DNA of 64,000 nucleotides, taken from Streptomyces rapamycinicus NRRL 5491. GTDB taxonomy: Bacteria; Actinomycetota; Actinomycetes; Streptomycetales; Streptomycetaceae. Within the stretch, counting starts at the first letter, position 1. The number at the start of each line of letters is the position of its first letter. A program made the translations under genes and the position numbers. Below are positions 52,186 to 60,858 of the stretch, one piece after another. The stretch covers positions 868,001 to 932,000 of the forward strand of contig NZ_CP085193.1 of the NCBI RefSeq assembly GCF_024298965.1. Direction: 5' to 3'. Below the pieces are notes generated by a model. That model was not told the DNA's origin. It did no database searches and saw only the letters and a program-made list of their open reading frames with translations.

Positions 52186-53229
52186 ATGGCTCGTTCCTCG
52201 GGATCGACGGGCCCCACGCTGGCGGTCGTCGCCCGTGAGGCGGGTGTGTCGGTGCCGACCGCGTCGAAGGTGGTCAACGGCCGGGAGGACGTCGCCCCCG
52301 AGACCCGCCGCCGGGTCACCGAGGTCCTGGACCGCCTGGGGTACATCCGCAGGCAGCGCTGCGAGGCGCCCAAGCCGACCGCGATCGTCGATCTGGTGGT
52401 GCACTCGCTCGACAGCGCCTGGTCGGGGGCGGTACTGCACGGCGCTGCCGAGGCCGCGCACGAGGCGGGCCTCGAGGTGGTGGTCTCGGCCGCGGCCACC
52501 CGAAGTCGCGGCGGCCGGCTCGAGTACGGCTGGCCGGAGAAGCTGTACGCCCGGGGCAGCTCGGGTGTGCTCTTCCATCTCATCGAGCTCGCCCCCGCCC
52601 AGCATTCCTGGCTCGACGAGCGGCGGATCCCGTTTGTGCTGATCGACCCCGCGAACGACCCGCCGCCCGGGGTGCCGTCCGTGGCGGCCGCCAACTGGCA
52701 GGGCGGGATGGCCGCGACCGAGCACCTCATCGGGCTGGGGCACCGCCGGATCGCGGTGATCGGCGGTCTGGGGCGGGCGGTGCGCGACGGCGGCCGGGTC
52801 GCCGGATACCGTTCGGCGATGGCGGCGGCCGGGTTGCCGGTGCCGTCCGCGTATGTGCGCTACGGCGAGATCAGCGAGGCCGGAGCGCGCCACCGGATGG
52901 GTGAGCTGCTGGATCTGCCCGAGCCGCCCACGGCCGTCTTCGTATGCTCCGATCAGATGGTGCCGGGTGTGTACCAGGCGGTCAGGGGGCGGGGCCTGAG
53001 GGTGCCGCGGGACATCAGCGTCGTGGGCTTCGACGATCTTCCGCAGGCCCGCTGGATCACGCCCGCGCTGACGACGGTCCGTCAGCCGCTGTCGGAGATG
53101 GCGGGCGCGGCGCTGCGCACACTGCTGCGGCTGATGACCGGCGAGGTGCCGGAGGCCATCCGGACCGAGCTGTCCACCCGGCTCATGATCCGGTCAAGTA
53201 CCGCTCCGCCACTCCGCGCTCGCTTATGA
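52186..53229 (+). CDS. LacI-family transcriptional regulator
   Basis: 347 residues. The HTH reads LAVVAREAGVSVPTASKVVN with the hinge ETRRRVTEVLDRLGYI, and the sugar-binding domain follows with FVCSDQMVPGVYQAV and VVGFDDLPQARWITPALTTV near the end. GGGAG precedes ATG 52186. It likely controls the CE7 esterase downstream and perhaps the glycan genes; operator targets could be the palindromes found before them, which is inference. Confidence 0.9.
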   Translation: MARSSGSTGPTLAVVAREAGVSVPTASKVVNGREDVAPETRRRVTEVLDRLGYIRRQRCEAPKPTAIVDLVVHSLDSAWSGAVLHGAAEAAHEAGLEVVVSAAATRSRGGRLEYGWPEKLYARGSSGVLFHLIELAPAQHSWLDERRIPFVLIDPANDPPPGVPSVAAANWQGGMAATEHLIGLGHRRIAVIGGLGRAVRDGGRVAGYRSAMAAAGLPVPSAYVRYGEISEAGARHRMGELLDLPEPPTAVFVCSDQMVPGVYQAVRGRGLRVPRDISVVGFDDLPQARWITPALTTVRQPLSEMAGAALRTLLRLMTGEVPEAIRTELSTRLMIRSSTAPPLRARL

Positions 53230-53367
53230 CCGAGGAGTCGAACACTGCACGGATGACCGGACGATCCCATATCCCCCGTCCCCTCCATCACCCCCGACCC
53301 GACTCCCGAGCCCACTCCTCACCCGTAACCCCTTCACCGCACCGATCGCTACGGAGGTCCGCCCACC

Positions 53368-54336
53368 GTGTTCATCGACCTGCCCCTGGAGCAGCTGCGC
53401 ACCTACCAGCCCCCGCTGCCCGAGCCGGACGGCTTCGACGCCTTCTGGAAGCGGACGCTCGCCGAGGCCCGCACCAGCGAGCTGAACGCGGTGTTCACCG
53501 AGGAGGACACCGGACTGACCCGAGTGCACACCTACGACGTGGAGTTCTCCGGCTTCGGCGGGCACCGGATACGCGGCTGGCTGCTCGCCCCGCGGGACGT
53601 GGCGGGCCCGCTGCCGTGCGTGGTGCAGTACCTCGGCTACAGCGGCGGCCGGGGACTGCCGCACAACTGGCTGCTGTGGCCGTCGGTGGGCTACGCGGTC
53701 TTCGTGATGGACAGCCGGGGCCAGGGGTGGGTCCAGCACTCCCCCGGCGTCACCCCCGATCCGGTCGGCGGCACCGGACCCGAGACACCGGGCAAGATGA
53801 CCCACGGCGTCCTCTCCCCGGACGACTACTATTACCGCCGCCTGTACACGGACGCGGTGCGGGCGGTGGAGGCCGCCCGTGAGCATCCGCTGGTGGACCC
53901 CGCGCGGATCGTGGTCAGCGGGGGCAGTCAGGGCGGTGCGCTGGCCCTGGCGGCGGCCGGGCTGGTGCCGGACCTGACGGCGGCGCTGGTGGATGTGCCG
54001 TTCATGACCCACATCCGGCGCGCGGTCGAGATCACGGACGCGGAACCCTATGGTGAACTGGCGCGGTTCTGTGCCACACAGCGCGAGCTGGCCGAGCGGG
54101 TCTTCGCCACGCTCGACCACTTCGACGGGCTCAACTTCGCGGTCCGCGCCAACGCGCCGGCGCTGTTCTCGACCGCCCTGCGCGATGAGACCACCCCGAC
54201 CTCCTGCGGCTTCGCCGCCTATCACCACTACGCCGGTGAGAAGGACCTCAAGGTGTGGTCCTTCAACGGCCACGAGGGCGGCGGTACCCATCAGCAGGCC
54301 GAGCAGATCGCCTATCTGCGGAGGCTGCTGGGCTGA
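53368..54336 (+). CDS. CE7 acetyl-xylan esterase / cephalosporin-C deacetylase family
   Basis: 322 residues, no signal peptide. The RGQ motif (DSRGQGW), the nucleophile elbow GGSQGG and the catalytic histidine in NGHEGGG identify a CE7 carbohydrate esterase. It removes acetyl groups from short sugars inside the cell. The GTG at 53368 has GGAGG nearby. It follows the LacI gene by 138 bp, suggesting control by it. Confidence 0.9.
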   Translation: MFIDLPLEQLRTYQPPLPEPDGFDAFWKRTLAEARTSELNAVFTEEDTGLTRVHTYDVEFSGFGGHRIRGWLLAPRDVAGPLPCVVQYLGYSGGRGLPHNWLLWPSVGYAVFVMDSRGQGWVQHSPGVTPDPVGGTGPETPGKMTHGVLSPDDYYYRRLYTDAVRAVEAAREHPLVDPARIVVSGGSQGGALALAAAGLVPDLTAALVDVPFMTHIRRAVEITDAEPYGELARFCATQRELAERVFATLDHFDGLNFAVRANAPALFSTALRDETTPTSCGFAAYHHYAGEKDLKVWSFNGHEGGGTHQQAEQIAYLRRLLG

Positions 54337-54413
54337 GCCGGACGTGCCGGGCGGCGTTCGATCGCCGCCCGGCACGGGGTAGACAGGGGCTACCCGCATC
54401 GAAGGAGCCGCCC

Positions 54414-55589
54414 GTGCCCGCACAGCCCCTGGAAGGCATCACCGTCGTCGCCCTGGAGCAGGCCGTCGCCGCCCCGTTCGCCACCCGTCAGCTCGCCGAT
54501 CTGGGGGCCAGGGTCATCAAGGTGGAGCGGCCGGGGCGCGGGGACTTCGCCCGCGAGTACGACCGCGAGGTCAAGGGCGCGTCGGCCTACTTCGTCTGGG
54601 TCAACCGCGGCAAGGAGAGCGTCGTCCTCGACGTCAAGGACGCCACCGACCGGGCACTGCTCGACGCGATGCTCGCCCGTGCCGACGTCTTCGTGCACAA
54701 TCTGGCGCCCGGCGCCGTGGACCGGCTGGGCCTGGGGGCGCAGACGCTGCGGGCCGCCCATCCCCGCCTGATCACCTGCGCGATCTCCGGATACGGGGAC
54801 AGCGGCCCGTACCGCGAGAAGAAGGCCTACGACCTGCTGATCCAGTGCGAGGCGGGGCTGCTGTCGATCACCGGCAGCCCGGAGGCACCGGCCCGCCCCG
54901 GAATCTCGATCGCCGATATCGCGGGCGGGATGTACGCCTACACCGGCATCCTCACCGCGCTGTACGAGCGGGAGCGCACCGGCACGGGGACCGATCTGAG
55001 CGTGAGCCTGCTCGACGCGCTGGGCGAGTGGATGGGCCACCCCTTCTTCGCCCAGGCGTACGGCGGCACCGGAGTCGTCCGCAGCGGCGCCCGCCATCCG
55101 TCCATCTCGCCGTACGGCGCCTACCGCTGCGGGGACAGCGGTCAGGTGTTCCTGAGTGTGCAGAGCGACCGTGAATGGGTGGCCCTGTGCGAGCGGGTGC
55201 TCCGCCGCCCGGAGCTGATCCGCGATCCCCGCTTCGCGGACAATCCGCTGCGCCGCACCCATGACGAGGAGCTGACGGCCGAGCTGGAGGCGTGTTTCGC
55301 GGGCCACACCGCCGACGGGCTGATCGCGCTGCTGGACGGGGCCGGTATCGCCAATGCCCGGCTGCGCGACCTCGCGGAGTTCGCCGCCCACCCCCAGTTC
55401 GACGCCCGCGACCGCTGGGGCGAGTTCGGCTCCCCGGTGGGACCGCTGCGCGGTCTGCTGCCACCGGTGGAGGTGGCGGGACGCAGGGCCCCGATGCGGC
55501 CGGTGCCGGGGCTCGGCGAGCACACGGAGGGGGTGCGCGCCGAGTTCTCCGAGCCGGTCCCCCGCCCCGGGAATCCGGGACCCGCCTGA
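54414..55589 (+). CDS. Family III CoA-transferase (CaiB/BaiF)
   Basis: 391 residues. The N-terminus LEGITVVALEQAVAAPFATR and VIKVERPGRGDFAREYD, then ISGYGDSGPYREKKAYDLL with the catalytic aspartate, are typical of CaiB/BaiF enzymes that move CoA between acids. GTG at 54414 has AAGGAG 6 nt upstream. Substrate unknown. It is 77 bp after the CE7 gene and may belong to the same unit, although its chemistry has no obvious tie to sugar metabolism. Confidence 0.9.
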   Translation: MPAQPLEGITVVALEQAVAAPFATRQLADLGARVIKVERPGRGDFAREYDREVKGASAYFVWVNRGKESVVLDVKDATDRALLDAMLARADVFVHNLAPGAVDRLGLGAQTLRAAHPRLITCAISGYGDSGPYREKKAYDLLIQCEAGLLSITGSPEAPARPGISIADIAGGMYAYTGILTALYERERTGTGTDLSVSLLDALGEWMGHPFFAQAYGGTGVVRSGARHPSISPYGAYRCGDSGQVFLSVQSDREWVALCERVLRRPELIRDPRFADNPLRRTHDEELTAELEACFAGHTADGLIALLDGAGIANARLRDLAEFAAHPQFDARDRWGEFGSPVGPLRGLLPPVEVAGRRAPMRPVPGLGEHTEGVRAEFSEPVPRPGNPGPA

Positions 55590-55624
55590 CGGGCGGCTCG
55601 ACCTCCTGTGCTAGGACGCTGGTC

Positions 55625-56374
55625 ATGGAGATCGAGCCGATCACCCTGTCCACGCCACGGCCCGTGCGACGGCCGACGCTGGTCCAGCGCTGGGATGAAC
55701 TCACCTTCCTGCACTGGCCGGTGGAGCCGGAGCGCGTGGCCCCGCTGCTGCCCGCCGGTACGCGTCCCGACACCCTCGACGGCGTCACCTATGTCGGGCT
55801 GGTCCCGTTCCTGATGCGCGGTGTGGGCTTCGGGCCGGGGCCCGGCCTGCCGTATCTGGGCACGTTCTGCGAGACGAACGTGCGGCTGTACTCGGTGGAC
55901 GGGCAGGGCCGGCGCGGTGTGGTGTTCCGGTCCCTGGACGCGGCCCGGCTGCTCCCCGTGCTGGTGGGCCGGCTCACCGTCCGGCTGCCCTATCGGTGGT
56001 CCACGATGCGGCTGCGCCGTGAGAACGACGTGATCACCTACAGCTGCGGCCCGCGACGGCGCCCGGCGGCCCGGGGTGGCACGAGCCGGGCCGTGGTGAG
56101 GATAGGCGGGGCCATCGCGGAGCCCACACGGCTGGAACGGTTCCTCACCGCCCGGTGGGGTCTGCACGTCTCCTGGCACGGCCGCACAGTGCACCTGCCG
56201 AACGACCACGCACCATGGCCGCTGCACCGGGCCGAGCTGCTCGATCTCGACGACGGCCTGATCGCCACCGCGGGCCTGCCGCCCATGGCGGGCCCGCCGG
56301 TGAGCGTGCTCTACTCCCCCGGGGTCGCCGTGCGCTTCGGGACCCCGCAGCGCGCCTATGAGTCCGGGAAGTGA
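55625..56374 (+). CDS. DUF2071 (YqjF-like) protein
   Basis: 249 residues matching the YqjF/DUF2071 acetoacetate-decarboxylase-like fold: WDELTFLHWPVEPERVAPLL near the start, YVGLVPFLMRGVG, and the conserved TFCETNVRLYS. These proteins have no established reaction. ATG at 55625 is 35 bp after the CoA-transferase stop, without a strong ribosome site. Start uncertain. Confidence 0.82.
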   Translation: MEIEPITLSTPRPVRRPTLVQRWDELTFLHWPVEPERVAPLLPAGTRPDTLDGVTYVGLVPFLMRGVGFGPGPGLPYLGTFCETNVRLYSVDGQGRRGVVFRSLDAARLLPVLVGRLTVRLPYRWSTMRLRRENDVITYSCGPRRRPAARGGTSRAVVRIGGAIAEPTRLERFLTARWGLHVSWHGRTVHLPNDHAPWPLHRAELLDLDDGLIATAGLPPMAGPPVSVLYSPGVAVRFGTPQRAYESGK

Positions 56375-56506
56375 GGAGCGGCACAGTGCTGGTGGAGCCG
56401 GTGCGGTCGCCGTCGGGTACGCGGTGCGCGGCGCCGCGTCGACGACGCGCATCAGCGTGGCACCACTGCGGGCCCTCCACGTTCCGGGACTGCGAGTTCG
56501 CCCGCG

Positions 56507-57940
56507 TCAGGCGATGACCGGCGCGATGGCCTCACCCAGCCAGCGTGCGATGGCGACCACGCGGGCATCAGTGCCCGGTTGTCCCATCACCTGAAGGCCG
56601 AAGGGCAACCCACCGACGGCCATGAGCGGAACGTTCACGGCCGGAGCGCCCAGGAGCGAGCTCGGGGTATTGAATACCGGGTCTCCGGTCGGCCACCGCG
56701 CCGGCGGCTCTCCGGCGACATCGCCAAGCCACTGCGGCGCCGAGCCGGTGGATGTCGGCGCGACGACGGCGTCCACGACGCCGCCCAGACCCGCGAAAGC
56801 CGCCTGCACGACTTCGCGGTCCTGCAATGCCCGTTCGTAGCCTGCCGCACCCAGCCTCTCCGCGGCGTCGATGAAGAAGCGCTTGCTTCGCGCGCTGATG
56901 CGGTCCGGGTGCGCCTCCGCCAGGTCGCGGAAGGCCCACAGATGCTCGCGCGCGAGGATCAGGCTGGTCAACTCGGTAGCACCGACCAGTGCCCGCTCGA
57001 ACCGCTCGATCAGTGGTTCGTCGCCTCGGCGGAGCACGGTCACGCCGCGGGCCTCGATCTGTCGAGTCACGCGGTCGAACGCTTCGCGGCTCCGATCGTC
57101 CAGACGGTCCCAGCCTTCGGTCTCCATGACGGCGAGGGTGAGGGGCTTTCGAGCCGGTGGCGGCGTGGAGGGCCCGCGCAACGCCGGCCAGCCAGGATCG
57201 CCGCCCACGCGACTGGCGATCTCGATGGCCACCTGCCACATGTCCTCGGGGCACGCCGCCACCACGCCGTGGGCCGTCGTGCTCGCGGTCTGCCGTTCAC
57301 CGCGGTTGATGGCTCCGCGTGACGGCTTCAGACCCCAGTTCCCACAAAAGCTCGCAGGCCGCATGAGCGATCCGCCGGACTGTGTGGAGATCGTCGCGGG
57401 CACCATCGACGCCCCGACGGCCGCCGACGAGCCGGACGACGATCCACCCGGCGTGTGCTTCGGGTTGAACGGGTTGGTTGTCGGCCCGGGTTCCGGGCCC
57501 GCCAGTTCCGTGGTGACGGTCTTCCCGACCAGGACGGCGCCCGCCTGCCGCAGTGCCCACACCGCGGCGTTGTCCCGCTTCGGGAAGTTGCCCGCGTACG
57601 CGGCGCAGCCGTACTCGGTGGGCATGTCCTTCGTTTCGAGCACGTCCTTGATCCCGATGGGCATTCCGTCGATGGGGGAGAGCGGCTCCCCCCGGCGGTA
57701 GCGACGGGTACTGGCGTCAGCCTGCTCGCGCGCACCCGACTCCTCGATCACGACCCAGGCTCGCACGGTCGACTCGAGTTCGGCGATCCTCGAAAGGCAA
57801 CGCTCCAGGTAATCCCGCGGCGTGTCAGCGCCGCTGCGGAACTGCTCCACCGCCGTGTGGAACCGCAGTCCTCCGAACGCGACCGGGTCGTACGTGCCGA
57901 CGGTCGCGCCAGCTGAAGTAGTCACGAACACCCCCATCAT
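56507..57940 (-). CDS. Amidase-signature-family amidohydrolase
   Basis: About 477 residues. The Ser-cisSer-Lys triad is visible as GIKDVLETKD (K98), GGSSSGSSAAVG (cis-Ser about 168) and TQSGGSLMRPA (nucleophile S191). Hydrolyses an amide, releasing ammonia or an amine. ATG at 57940 was preferred, with GGAA upstream; an ATG at 57991 gives 17 more residues. It converges on the DUF2071 gene and lies in the amidase-IclR-dipeptidase-MHS module. Confidence 0.88.
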   Translation of the reverse strand: MMGVFVTTSAGATVGTYDPVAFGGLRFHTAVEQFRSGADTPRDYLERCLSRIAELESTVRAWVVIEESGAREQADASTRRYRRGEPLSPIDGMPIGIKDVLETKDMPTEYGCAAYAGNFPKRDNAAVWALRQAGAVLVGKTVTTELAGPEPGPTTNPFNPKHTPGGSSSGSSAAVGASMVPATISTQSGGSLMRPASFCGNWGLKPSRGAINRGERQTASTTAHGVVAACPEDMWQVAIEIASRVGGDPGWPALRGPSTPPPARKPLTLAVMETEGWDRLDDRSREAFDRVTRQIEARGVTVLRRGDEPLIERFERALVGATELTSLILAREHLWAFRDLAEAHPDRISARSKRFFIDAAERLGAAGYERALQDREVVQAAFAGLGGVVDAVVAPTSTGSAPQWLGDVAGEPPARWPTGDPVFNTPSSLLGAPAVNVPLMAVGGLPFGLQVMGQPGTDARVVAIARWLGEAIAPVIA

Positions 57941-58207
57941 CGCCGTTCCGGAAGGCGAAGCTTTCACTTCGGACCGGTTGGTGTGCCGCATGATGGCACG
58001 GCATCTCTTTATGCAGCACACGCTAGGGATGGGCCGATCCGCATGTCAAGACCATCTCGGCCGACGGCAGCGCCGGGTCGGCCCGCCCGGAAGGTACGGC
58101 CACCGGGCCGCGTGCGCGGTCATGGGGCACCCCGTGGACGGGGCGATGGCCGTCGACGTCGTGGGCACATATGGGCACATAGGGGACGAGCACGGCTGAC
58201 TTGCCGG

Positions 58208-59023
58208 TCAGGCGGACGAGACCAACTTGCTGATCTCGTCCGCAGCCGCGACCACCATTCGCGCGAGCGCCTTCTCCCGCGAGCGGACGTAACGCATCTG
58301 CGGAATCGCCAGCGTGACCGCCGCGATGGGCCGTCCAGCGGCATTCATGACCGCCGCTCCGATGGAGGAGACGTGTGGGCGGTACCACGACGACATGTCC
58401 AACGCGTATCCCCGCTTGACCGTCCGGGCGATCTCCTTCCGGAGTTCCCCGGAAGTCAGCACCGGCGTGTCCGCGAACTCCTCCAGCTCGGACTTCAGGA
58501 GTTCGTCCACCTCGCCCGGTTCCATGCGCGCCATGATCGCGCAACCGGCCGAGCTGGCGCGAAGCGGCACCCGCGTACCGACTTCCAGGAACACGCGGAT
58601 GAGTTGCGTGCTGTCCTCCCGCGCGACGATGAGGTACTCATCGCCGTCACGCAGGCCGAGGAGGACGGTCTCGTCGGTCTCGGCGGCGAGGCGCTTGATG
58701 ACCGGCCCGGCCAGTTCCCGCAGATCATGCTCGCCGGCGCCGCGCAACCCGAGCGTGAGAGCCCTGGTGGTCACCCCCCACCGCACGCGCTCCGGGTCGA
58801 CGATCCTCAACCAGCCGGCTTGCTGAAGCGTCACCAGGCACCGCTGCGCAGAGCTCTTCGGAATGCGCATCGCTCGCGACAGTTCCGACACGCCGATCGG
58901 CTGGCGCACGGCGACTTCCTCAAAGACGCGAAGGGTGCTCAGCACACTGTTCATCGAGGAGCGGGGGCTGCTGCCGGCGCCTCCCCGGGCGGCCGGGCCG
59001 TCGGCGGAGTGATCTGTGCGCAT
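58208..59023 (-). CDS. IclR-family transcriptional regulator
   Basis: 271 residues. The N-terminal winged helix is NSVLSTLRVFEEVAVRQPIG followed by VSELSRAMRIPKSSAQRCL, and the GAF-like ligand domain includes VLLGLRDGDEYLIV and SAGCAIMARM. ATG at 59023 may be replaced by ATG at 58954, where the family usually starts. It is divergent from the dipeptidase and MHS genes and upstream of the amidase, so it probably controls uptake and hydrolysis of the module's substrate. Confidence 0.88.
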   Translation of the reverse strand: MRTDHSADGPAARGGAGSSPRSSMNSVLSTLRVFEEVAVRQPIGVSELSRAMRIPKSSAQRCLVTLQQAGWLRIVDPERVRWGVTTRALTLGLRGAGEHDLRELAGPVIKRLAAETDETVLLGLRDGDEYLIVAREDSTQLIRVFLEVGTRVPLRASSAGCAIMARMEPGEVDELLKSELEEFADTPVLTSGELRKEIARTVKRGYALDMSSWYRPHVSSIGAAVMNAAGRPIAAVTLAIPQMRYVRSREKALARMVVAAADEISKLVSSA

Positions 59024-59223
59024 GGCCTGGTCAGCGTAACACCCCCCAGCACCGCGCCCACCAACTCCGGGACCGCCTGATCGAGATGGCGAACCCGGAA
59101 CGCCTCCGGAACGAGCGCACCGGTCACGAGATCGATCATGTCAACTCCCAACGGCCCGAGCCGCAACCGGCCGTCCACGCGCCCGCGAGCGAGGACAGCG
59201 CCACCCATGGCAACGATCTTCAC
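58951..59223 (-). CDS. Doubtful small open frame overlapping the IclR start
   Basis: A 90-codon frame on the same strand as IclR and overlapping its first 73 bp. Its first half (KIVAMGGAVLARGRVDGRLR LGPLGVDMIDLV split) looks like protein, its last third is proline/alanine-rich frame-shadow. It could be the stump of a fumarylacetoacetase-like gene or nothing. No ribosome site or homologous motif convinces me. Confidence 0.2.
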   Translation of the reverse strand: MKIVAMGGAVLARGRVDGRLRLGPLGVDMIDLVTGALVPEAFRVRHLDQAVPELVGAVLGGVTLTRPCAQITPPTARPPGEAPAAAPAPR

Positions 59224-59652
59224 CGCCTTCGCTCCGACCGGCAGAGAGTCCCGCGCGGTGGTTGACAGAACCGCCGCGCTCCCTTCAGATTCGTTCCGGG
59301 ACGCAGCACATCGTTCCGTATTTCAGCACAACAGCAGTTGAGCCATGAGCGCGCTGCCTGGACCACGCGCCCCCTGTGCGACACATCGCACACGCGGAAC
59401 CTGTCCCGGCGCCACCGAATCCAGCCGCGCCACGTGGCCTTGCCGGGCATCGCCCGGCGGGTCACCGTCACCACCGCCGCGGTCTCAGCAAGGCCGAGTC
59501 ATGTCGTCGCTCCGGGCCTTTGGTGCCGCACGGCCCGGGCACACCACAGGCCTCCCCGCCCTCACTTCGGCCCGGGCCCCTCATACGGGTCCCGCCGGCA
59601 GCACGCCGTTTCGCAAGCAGTACGTCCACACTCACATGGAGGCGAAGTCGCG
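59224..59652. promoter_or_regulatory. Regulatory gap upstream of the dipeptidase gene
   Basis: 429 bp without a convincing gene. A TTGACA at about 59262 may be a -35 box. The octamer TCGTTCCG occurs twice in direct orientation, at 59291-59298 and 59311-59318, 20 bp apart (two helical turns), a plausible IclR-type site. The remainder up to the dipeptidase ribosome site shows nothing further that I can name. Confidence 0.4.
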
Positions 59653-60849
59653 ATGGCAACCAAGCGCTATACCGGTTACCGGTCCTTCTCATATCTGGAA
59701 GCCGGAACGGACTACACCGAGTTCACGCCCTCCGCCGATGTGGACCGGCTGCCCGAGCACGACCTCGGATTGACCGCCGACGAACAGGCCCGGGCCGAGC
59801 ACCTGCTGACCGACAACATCGCGGTATCGCTCCACGACCACCCGGTGCGCCTCCCCCAGCGGGCCAGGACGGAACTGCTCCAGTGGAACCGCGAGGCCCG
59901 CCTCGCCTACGGCTACGAAGGACTGAGCCGGTCCGGACTGGACGCCGTGTTCGACAACCTCGGCTGGGGCGCCTGCGAGTCCCGGAACGGGTGGAAGTGG
60001 GACGACGTCATCACCGACCTGGGAATGCGCTTGTGCGACTTCGCCCACCAGGACTACGTCATCCGTGCCGAGTCGGTCGCCGACATCCGGCGCGCCCACG
60101 CCGATGGCCGACTCGCCGTGGTCGCCGGCCTCGAGGGAGCGGCACTGATCGAGAACGAGATCGACCGGCTCGACGTGCTCCACGGACTGGGCGTCCGTCA
60201 GATCGGCATCGCCTACAGCGACGCGAACTCCCTCGGCGGCGGACTGCGAGAGCAGACCGACGGCGGCCTGACCGCACTCGGACGGCGCGCGGTCCGCCGG
60301 ATGAACCAGCTCGGCATCGCCATTGACCTCTCGCACGCCGGGGACCGGACCGCGCTCGAGGTGATCGAGGCCAGCGACAAGCCCGTACTGATCACACACG
60401 CCGGTGCCCGGGGACTGTGGAAGACCGCGCGGATGAAGCCCGACGAGGTCATCCGCGCCTGCGCCGAAACAGGCGGCATGATCGGCATCGAAGCGGCCCC
60501 CTACACCACCGTCAGCCCGCAGCACCGCCGCCACACCATCGAGTCCGTAATGGACCACTTCCGCTACTGCGTCGACCTGGTCGGCATCGAAAACGTCGGA
60601 TTCGGTCCGGACACCTTCTTCGGGGACCACCTGGACCTGCACCACGTGATGAGTAAGAAATGGGGGGTCGCCGACACCATCCGGTCCGGCCCCGAATTCG
60701 AAACCATCGAATCCGTAGCCGGGTTGGAAAACCCCGGCGAATGTTTCCGCAACATCACCCGCTGGCTCGTCAAGCACGGGTACTCGGACAAGGATATCTC
60801 CGCGGTCATCGGCGGCAACGCACTACGGGTGCTCGAGAAGATCTGGTGA
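59653..60849 (+). CDS. M19 (renal) dipeptidase
   Basis: 398 residues. Zinc-ligand motifs of membrane dipeptidase are present: VSLHDHPVRL (HxD), GLEGAALIENEID (bridging E), DLSHAGDRTALEV and ITHAGARGLW. The protein lacks a signal peptide, so it is cytoplasmic. The family cleaves dipeptides, including those with D-residues and dehydropeptides. ATG at 59653 has GGAGG 10 nt upstream. It is 9 bp from the MHS transporter, so import and hydrolysis are coupled. Confidence 0.88.
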   Translation: MATKRYTGYRSFSYLEAGTDYTEFTPSADVDRLPEHDLGLTADEQARAEHLLTDNIAVSLHDHPVRLPQRARTELLQWNREARLAYGYEGLSRSGLDAVFDNLGWGACESRNGWKWDDVITDLGMRLCDFAHQDYVIRAESVADIRRAHADGRLAVVAGLEGAALIENEIDRLDVLHGLGVRQIGIAYSDANSLGGGLREQTDGGLTALGRRAVRRMNQLGIAIDLSHAGDRTALEVIEASDKPVLITHAGARGLWKTARMKPDEVIRACAETGGMIGIEAAPYTTVSPQHRRHTIESVMDHFRYCVDLVGIENVGFGPDTFFGDHLDLHHVMSKKWGVADTIRSGPEFETIESVAGLENPGECFRNITRWLVKHGYSDKDISAVIGGNALRVLEKIW

Positions 60850-60858
60850 ACCGCTGAC

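Noticed and set aside
56427..56438. CGCGGCGCCGCG palindrome between DUF2071 and amidase as a terminator
   Set aside because: Perfect but only 12 bp, with no loop room and in a very GC-rich stretch where such palindromes are expected by chance; left unassigned.
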